From NCBI GenBank assembly GCA_044360485.1, contig JBIKKG010000127.1, positions 1 to 9,161 on the forward strand: a stretch of DNA of 9,161 bases. Reading direction: 5' to 3'. The notes under the pieces are model-generated. The model did not search any database. It saw only the letters and a list, made by a program, of their open reading frames with translations, and was not told the DNA's origin. Source of the DNA: UBA4615 sp044360485 (GTDB lineage: Bacteria; Pseudomonadota; Gammaproteobacteria; Burkholderiales; Burkholderiaceae_E). Of the stretch, positions 5,778-9,161 are shown one piece after another (position 1 is the first letter of the stretch; the number at the start of each line of letters is the position of its first letter). The position numbers and the translations under genes are program-made.

Positions 5778-6740
5778 TCAATCCAGCTTTGCGCCCGATG
5801 CCCTGACGACCTTGGACCATTTGGCGATGTCGTCTTTCAGCATCGCCCCGAATTGCGCGGGCGTGGTGGCAAAAGGCTCGGCACCGGCCGCATTGAATTT
5901 CTCGATCACATCGGGTGAGCGCAACAGCTCGTTGATGTCGGCGTTCATCTGCCTGACCACCGCAGCGGGTGTGCCGCCTGTGGCAAAGAATCCGAACCAG
6001 GGCGCCACATCAAACCCCGCAAAGCCTGATTCAGCAACGGTCGGAATATCCGGAAAGCCCACAGAACGCTTGGCGCTGGTCACGGCGAGCGGGCGCAGGC
6101 GCCCATCGCGAATGAACCCAGCGGCCGAAGGCAGGCTCGTGAACACCGTCTGAATTTGTCCGCCAATCAGGTCGGTCATGGCGGGGGCAGCACCGCGGTA
6201 GGGAACGTGCAGGAACTTGACGCCTGCGGTGGCATTGAACATCTCACCGAGTAAGTGATTGACGGAACCGTTTCCTGCAGAACCGTAGGCAACGCTCTGA
6301 CGTCGGGAGAGGTCCACGAGTTCGCCCAGGGTCTTGGCCGGCAGCGCCGCATTGACCAGGACCACAAATGGCAAGACGGCCAGCGTGGCCACCGGTGCGA
6401 AATCCTTTTCCGGATCGAAAGGCAGCTTTGCATACAGCGCGCCGTTGATCGCATGGGTGCCCACATAGCTCATGAGCAGCGTGTAGCCGTCGGCTGGCGC
6501 CCGGGCCACCTCCTCCATGCCGATGTTTCCGCCGGCACCCGCCTTGTTCTCCACCACCACCGGCTGACCCCAGCGGGCAGCGAGCTTGGTCGCCATGATG
6601 CGTGCAAGCGCATCGGAAGCGCCACCCGGCGTTTGCGGCACAACAATGCGCACCGTTTTGGTCGGAAAGGTCTGGGCCTGGGCGGCGAAAGGGACATGCA
6701 GCGCGAACGCCGTCATCAGCAAAGCAAGGATGCGCATCAT
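5778..6740 (-). CDS. Bug/TctC-family periplasmic solute-binding protein
   Basis: This 320-residue exported protein belongs to the Bug family (TctC-like), periplasmic receptors for carboxylates and other small acids, some serving tripartite tricarboxylate transporters. Seen: signal peptide MMRILALLMTAFALHVPFAA with cleavage near AQA-Q, the first conserved loop VRIVVPQTPGGASDALARI, the segment GQPVVVENKAGAGGNIGMEEVARAPADGYTLL, LPFDPEKDFAPVATLA, the second ligand loop YGSAGNGSVNHL, then VKFLHVPYRGAAPAMTDLIGGQI and a full C-terminus. ATG 6740 is chosen because AGGAG (minus strand, 6752-6748) sits 7 bases ahead; TTG 6746 and ATG 6737 are less likely. No TctA/TctB membrane partners are in the window, normal for orphan Bug proteins. 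The ligand cannot be read from sequence. Confidence 0.95.
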   Translation of the reverse strand: MMRILALLMTAFALHVPFAAQAQTFPTKTVRIVVPQTPGGASDALARIMATKLAARWGQPVVVENKAGAGGNIGMEEVARAPADGYTLLMSYVGTHAINGALYAKLPFDPEKDFAPVATLAVLPFVVLVNAALPAKTLGELVDLSRRQSVAYGSAGNGSVNHLLGEMFNATAGVKFLHVPYRGAAPAMTDLIGGQIQTVFTSLPSAAGFIRDGRLRPLAVTSAKRSVGFPDIPTVAESGFAGFDVAPWFGFFATGGTPAAVVRQMNADINELLRSPDVIEKFNAAGAEPFATTPAQFGAMLKDDIAKWSKVVRASGAKLD

Positions 6741-6845
6741 GAGCAAACTCCTGAAAATGATGGTTCGCTTTCAGAATAACCAATCCCTTCGCCATTCGAC
6801 CGGGAAAATACTTGCCGCGCAGGAATCGGTAGCGTCCACGCGTGC

Positions 6846-6861
6846 ACTGTATTCATACAGT
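6846..6861. promoter_or_regulatory. 16-bp palindrome, candidate operator upstream of the Bug gene
   Basis: ACTGTA (6846-6851) and TACAGT (6856-6861) form a perfect inverted repeat around TTCA, about 105 bases ahead of the Bug gene start and 35 bases after the M81 stop. The TGTAT-N2-ATACA core resembles operators of GntR/FCD-type regulators. It is two bases too short for an E. coli-type LexA box. The binding protein is unknown. Confidence 0.45.
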
Positions 6862-6878
6862 CTGCGCGATGCGCCTAG

Positions 6879-6895
6879 CGGAGCATAGGGCTCCG
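6879..6895 (-). other. short hairpin directly after the M81 gene stop
   Basis: CGGAGC (6879-6884) and GCTCCG (6890-6895) pair perfectly around a 5-base loop, starting 1 base after the M81 stop on the minus strand. No T-run follows, so read-through into the Bug gene is possible. Confidence 0.45.
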
Positions 6896-6896
6896 A

Positions 6897-8417
6897 TCAT
6901 GATGTCACGCCATGCCGGGCCGATACATCGAGCACCCGGAACGGCAGCACCGACACATCCAGACAGGCGGGCCCCGGCGCATCAATGTCGATGATCTGCG
7001 CGCACAACTTGCCGGCACCCGCGCGAAAGTGATTCTTGCCCTTCACCAGAAGCAAACGCTCCTGAGTCAGGTCAATGCCGTGCAGCCGATAGAACGCCGG
7101 GTCGATGGCAGGGTCCACGCTGGAGGTGACGATGATCTTCACGTTGGGGCGCTGTACGAGCGTCAACACCACCGACTCACCGCACTGCACATCCAGCCCC
7201 CCGAGCAGCCCGGCCGTGCCACGATACTCGCCGTCAGTAAAGCGCTGCGCGACAACACGCACCACCACGGGGTCGCCGAACTGCACACCGTGGGTCGCGC
7301 CGATACGGGCCTCGAAAGGCACGTCTGCCCCGATACGCCGGGCCCGCGCCACCAGTAGCGGATCCGCGAAACTAGCCACCACACAGGGCACCTGCGGGTC
7401 GGCAGCCACCAATGCCGCCAGCGCAGCGGGCGTATCCGAGGCGCCACCGGAATAGGGGTTATCAGCCGAATCGTTCACTGCCATCAGGCCCGGCTCGGCA
7501 CTCGCCAACGCCTGTGCAATGCCCTCGGAAGCAGACGGAAGGCTCACGAAAAACGCCGCACGCTCAGCCTGCAGATGCGCCACGAGCCTTGAGGCGGTCT
7601 GCCTTGCGAGTGCCCCGTCCGGGTCGTGATCGGCGCGGGTGTACACCATGACACTGGCCCCGGTATGCAGCGCATCAACGTACGGGAATCCTCCCAGCAC
7701 CGACGTGCACAGCACACCCGGTTCGCTCTCCATGCGCATGGCCGCTTCCTGCAGCCTGCGCATCGGGCCCTCGGATGTGCGCATGTTGATACTGGGCAGC
7801 AGGATGCCGGTGTTGACCAGGCATGCCTGCGTGTGCAGGCCTTGCTCCACGCAGAGCACCAGGCGCTCGAGCGTGCGTGCAGTCAGCTCGCTCATGTCCA
7901 GGTGAGGATGCGTGCGATAACTCGCCCCCAATGTCAGCAAGGGCCCGATGGCTTCGGGCAGATTGCCGTGCATGTCAAAGGTGGCCGCAATGGGCACATC
8001 GGGGCACTGCTCACGAATGGCCCGCAACAGATCCAGATCCGGGTGCGTACGGGTGTGCGTGATCGCCGCCCCATGCAGGCTCAAATAGATTGCGTCCAGC
8101 GGCCCGCTGGCGAGGGCCGCCCGAAGGTCATCCATCACCTCGCTGAAGAATGCGTCGAACAGCGCATCGTCGATCGGCCCGGAGGGAATCGCGCTGGCGC
8201 AGCGCGAGACGATCAGACTCCATGCAGGGTGGCGTGCGCGAAACGCCGGCAGCGCAGCCAGCTCCCAGACCGTGCCCGCAGCCCGGTCGATGGCCGCTTC
8301 GCCTCGCACCCACTCGGTACGCTCGAATGCAGCACGGTCGGCCGGCAGCGGGCCAAAGGAGTTGCCTTCGTAGGACAGGCGCGCAATGAACAGGCGGCGC
8401 CCCTGTGGTCTGTCCAT
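6897..8417 (-). CDS. M81 family (MlrC-like) metallopeptidase
   Basis: This 506-residue protein matches the M81/MlrC family, named after microcystinase C, which hydrolyses linearised microcystin; most members have unknown peptide or amide substrates. The N-terminal DUF1485-type catalytic domain shows RLSYEGNSF (Glu17, in place of the usual HETNTF glutamate), YLSLHGAA, TFDMHGN (Asp148, His150) and SYRTHPHLDMSE (His170, His172). The D-x-H to His172 spacing of 22 fits the zinc-site spacing I recall for MlrC. The C-terminal MlrC domain carries NDSADNPYSGGASDTPAAL in place of DNPGGG. No signal peptide, so cytoplasmic. Start 8417 is chosen for the AAGG 9 bases ahead; GTG 8435 would add six residues. 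It lies 23 bases after the lipoprotein gene, likely in one operon. The substrate is not predictable. Confidence 0.93.
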   Translation of the reverse strand: MDRPQGRRLFIARLSYEGNSFGPLPADRAAFERTEWVRGEAAIDRAAGTVWELAALPAFRARHPAWSLIVSRCASAIPSGPIDDALFDAFFSEVMDDLRAALASGPLDAIYLSLHGAAITHTRTHPDLDLLRAIREQCPDVPIAATFDMHGNLPEAIGPLLTLGASYRTHPHLDMSELTARTLERLVLCVEQGLHTQACLVNTGILLPSINMRTSEGPMRRLQEAAMRMESEPGVLCTSVLGGFPYVDALHTGASVMVYTRADHDPDGALARQTASRLVAHLQAERAAFFVSLPSASEGIAQALASAEPGLMAVNDSADNPYSGGASDTPAALAALVAADPQVPCVVASFADPLLVARARRIGADVPFEARIGATHGVQFGDPVVVRVVAQRFTDGEYRGTAGLLGGLDVQCGESVVLTLVQRPNVKIIVTSSVDPAIDPAFYRLHGIDLTQERLLLVKGKNHFRAGAGKLCAQIIDIDAPGPACLDVSVLPFRVLDVSARHGVTS

Positions 8418-8418
8418 G

Positions 8419-8442
8419 CGCACTGACCTTCGCACTGACCTT
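8419..8442. repeat. perfect 12-bp tandem repeat carrying the M81 ribosome binding site
   Basis: CGCACTGACCTT occurs twice without a gap (8419-8430 and 8431-8442). On the minus strand each copy reads AAGGTCAGTGCG and so carries an AAGG Shine-Dalgarno core. The proximal copy is 9 bases from the ATG at 8417; the distal copy touches the lipoprotein stop codon (8441-8443). It is a duplication of the translation-initiation spacer. Confidence 0.9.
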
Positions 8443-8983
8443 ATTTGGCGCTGGGGTCTTTCGTCGGCAAGTCGGTGGTGACCAGTGCGTACACCACCCC
8501 ATCTTTGAGTAGCGGCACTGTGCGGGTCTTCATCCAGATGTCGCCGCCGCCGGCATCAAAATACGGCTCGGTCCAGGTGCTGGTCTTGGAATCGCGTGCT
8601 CGCACGAGCCATGCCTGGCTGTCGATGCCATAAGCTTTATCGTCCACCAAGTTCGAGTCAGCGTAACCGGCTCCCTTCTGAAATACATAAGGGCTGGTGG
8701 TGGCTTTCTGGTTGGCATCAAGCAGCACGACCGTGCTGCCAAAAAAGCTGGGGTTGCTGCTCAAATACGCGCGAATGCGGGCGGGCAACTCCGCCGGCTT
8801 GATGGGCGTGGCGGCCAGGTCCTGAGCAAAGGCATCGAGTGCCTTTTCAACCACTTCCTGCTCGGAATCATTGCCACCGCAGCCCACCAGAGGCACGGCG
8901 CACAAGGCAGCCAGCACCAGGCGACGCTTCGCAGAGAGTGTGTGCTGGGAGGGATGTTTTTTCATGGCGTTGGAGGGACTCAT
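8441..8983 (-). CDS. lipoprotein with Cache-like sensor domain
   Basis: This encodes 180 residues: a lipoprotein signal (AKRRLVLAALCAVPLVGC, lipidated Cys35), a short helix EQEVVEKALDAFAQDLAATP, and one periplasmic domain. STVVLLDANQKATTSPYVFQKG, AYGIDSQAWLVRARD, TWTEPYFDAGGGDIWMKTRTVPLL and VVYALVTTDLP have the strand order and the W...EPY/P...T pattern of Cache (PDC) domains, which bind small ligands outside the cell. Normal Cache domains sit in front of histidine kinases, cyclases or chemoreceptors; here it is free-standing and lipid-anchored. The ATG at 8983 is used, but ATG 8965 (MKKHPS) gives an equally good signal; neither has a clear ribosome site. First gene of the minus-strand set, divergent from the gene at 9092. 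A role as ligand receptor is inference. Confidence 0.82.
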   Translation of the reverse strand: MSPSNAMKKHPSQHTLSAKRRLVLAALCAVPLVGCGGNDSEQEVVEKALDAFAQDLAATPIKPAELPARIRAYLSSNPSFFGSTVVLLDANQKATTSPYVFQKGAGYADSNLVDDKAYGIDSQAWLVRARDSKTSTWTEPYFDAGGGDIWMKTRTVPLLKDGVVYALVTTDLPTKDPSAK

Positions 8984-9080
8984 GGTCCGATGGGGTGGAC
9001 GTCAGACAAGCCAAACAGGCTAGCACAGGCCCGTGGACGCTCGGCAGGATATCGATCTGCAACAATGGTCCATCAAGAAA

Positions 9081-9086
9081 AGGGAG
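9081..9086 (+). promoter_or_regulatory. ribosome binding site of the right-edge gene
   Basis: AGGGAG ends 5 bases before the ATG at 9092 and supports that start. The 108-base gap between the two divergent starts (8984-9091) must hold both promoters, but no convincing -35/-10 pair was seen. Confidence 0.65.
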
Positions 9087-9091
9087 ACGCC

Positions 9092-9161
9092 ATGAGTGCC
9101 ATCGCTTTTGAACTGCCGGCTGATGTGCTCACGGTGCGCGACGCCGTCCTGGGCTTCGTGC
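9092..9161 (+). CDS. start of a gene, probably acyl-CoA dehydrogenase (N-terminal 23 residues)
   Basis: Only MSAIAFELPADVLTVRDAVLGFV (23 residues in two blocks, MSAIAFELPADV and LTVRDAVLGFV) is visible before the right edge. The pattern of a short beta-like lead, then a helix with L-x-x-R-D-x-V-x-x-F-V, resembles the first helix of acyl-CoA dehydrogenases (flavoproteins that oxidise acyl-CoA thioesters). The Shine-Dalgarno makes the gene itself likely; the family is a tentative call from very little sequence. Confidence 0.55.
   Translation, partial: MSAIAFELPADVLTVRDAVLGFV

Noticed and set aside
5671..6153. 160-codon plus-strand frame opposite the Bug gene
   Set aside because: Antisense of conserved Bug sequence; no independent support.
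6846..6861. LexA (SOS) box
   Set aside because: The CTG-CAG spacing is 8 bases rather than 10, and the nearby genes have no SOS role.
7626..8426. 266-codon plus-strand frame opposite the M81 gene
   Set aside because: Shadow frame; the composition is rich in R/H/Q without domain marks, while the minus strand codes a full M81 enzyme.
1..9161. CRISPR array, tRNA, rRNA, insertion sequence or phage genes
   Set aside because: No repeat-spacer pattern, cloverleaf, transposase or phage-like sequence was seen; all larger frames fit housekeeping or transport families.

Overview
The window reads as chromosomal DNA of a GC-rich betaproteobacterium, most likely Burkholderiales. The evidence is a Bug/TctC-type periplasmic binding protein (a family hugely expanded in that order), a YheT hydrolase followed by a small conserved hypothetical, BepA- and MoaC-type genes back to back, and a PEP-CTERM-like mini-gene behind a sigma-54 promoter. 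No tRNA, rRNA, insertion sequence, phage gene or CRISPR array was seen.

Left part, plus strand (1-2862): a tight run of four genes. It starts with the 3' part of a GT9 heptosyltransferase-like gene, then an NTF2/SnoaL-like protein with an acidic tail, a YheT-type alpha/beta hydrolase, and a short conserved hypothetical. Gaps are 9 and 10 bases, then an 8-base overlap, so they are probably co-transcribed. The run converges on bepA, a periplasmic M48 metalloprotease with TPRs for outer-membrane protein quality control; the two 3' ends overlap by 7 bases. bepA is divergent from moaC (molybdenum cofactor synthesis), whose GTG start adds about 36 residues to the E. coli length and places a perfect 10-bp hairpin inside the reading frame.

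Middle part (5007-5777): 472 bases without a gene after moaC, made of several nested inverted repeats, a clear UUCG-loop intrinsic terminator, a cluster of TGAC/GTCA motifs and a near-consensus -24/-12 sigma-54 promoter. These lead into a 51-codon gene with a strong ribosome binding site. Its product is a signal peptide followed almost directly by a PEP-CTERM/VPLPA-like tail (VPVPAPES, hydrophobic segment, RKKKK). The gene ends in a hairpin that looks like a bidirectional terminator, whose minus-strand U-tract is supplied by the lysine codons of the tail. This is the most interesting locus in the window: a candidate sigma-54-controlled protein that is nearly all sorting signal.

Right part, minus strand (8983-5778): a Cache-like lipoprotein, an M81 (MlrC-type) metallopeptidase and a Bug solute-binding protein, plausibly a small sense/uptake/degrade module. 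A perfect 12-bp tandem repeat duplicates the ribosome-binding region ahead of the M81 gene, and a 16-bp palindrome lies upstream of the Bug gene. At the right edge a divergent gene begins whose first residues look like an acyl-CoA dehydrogenase.
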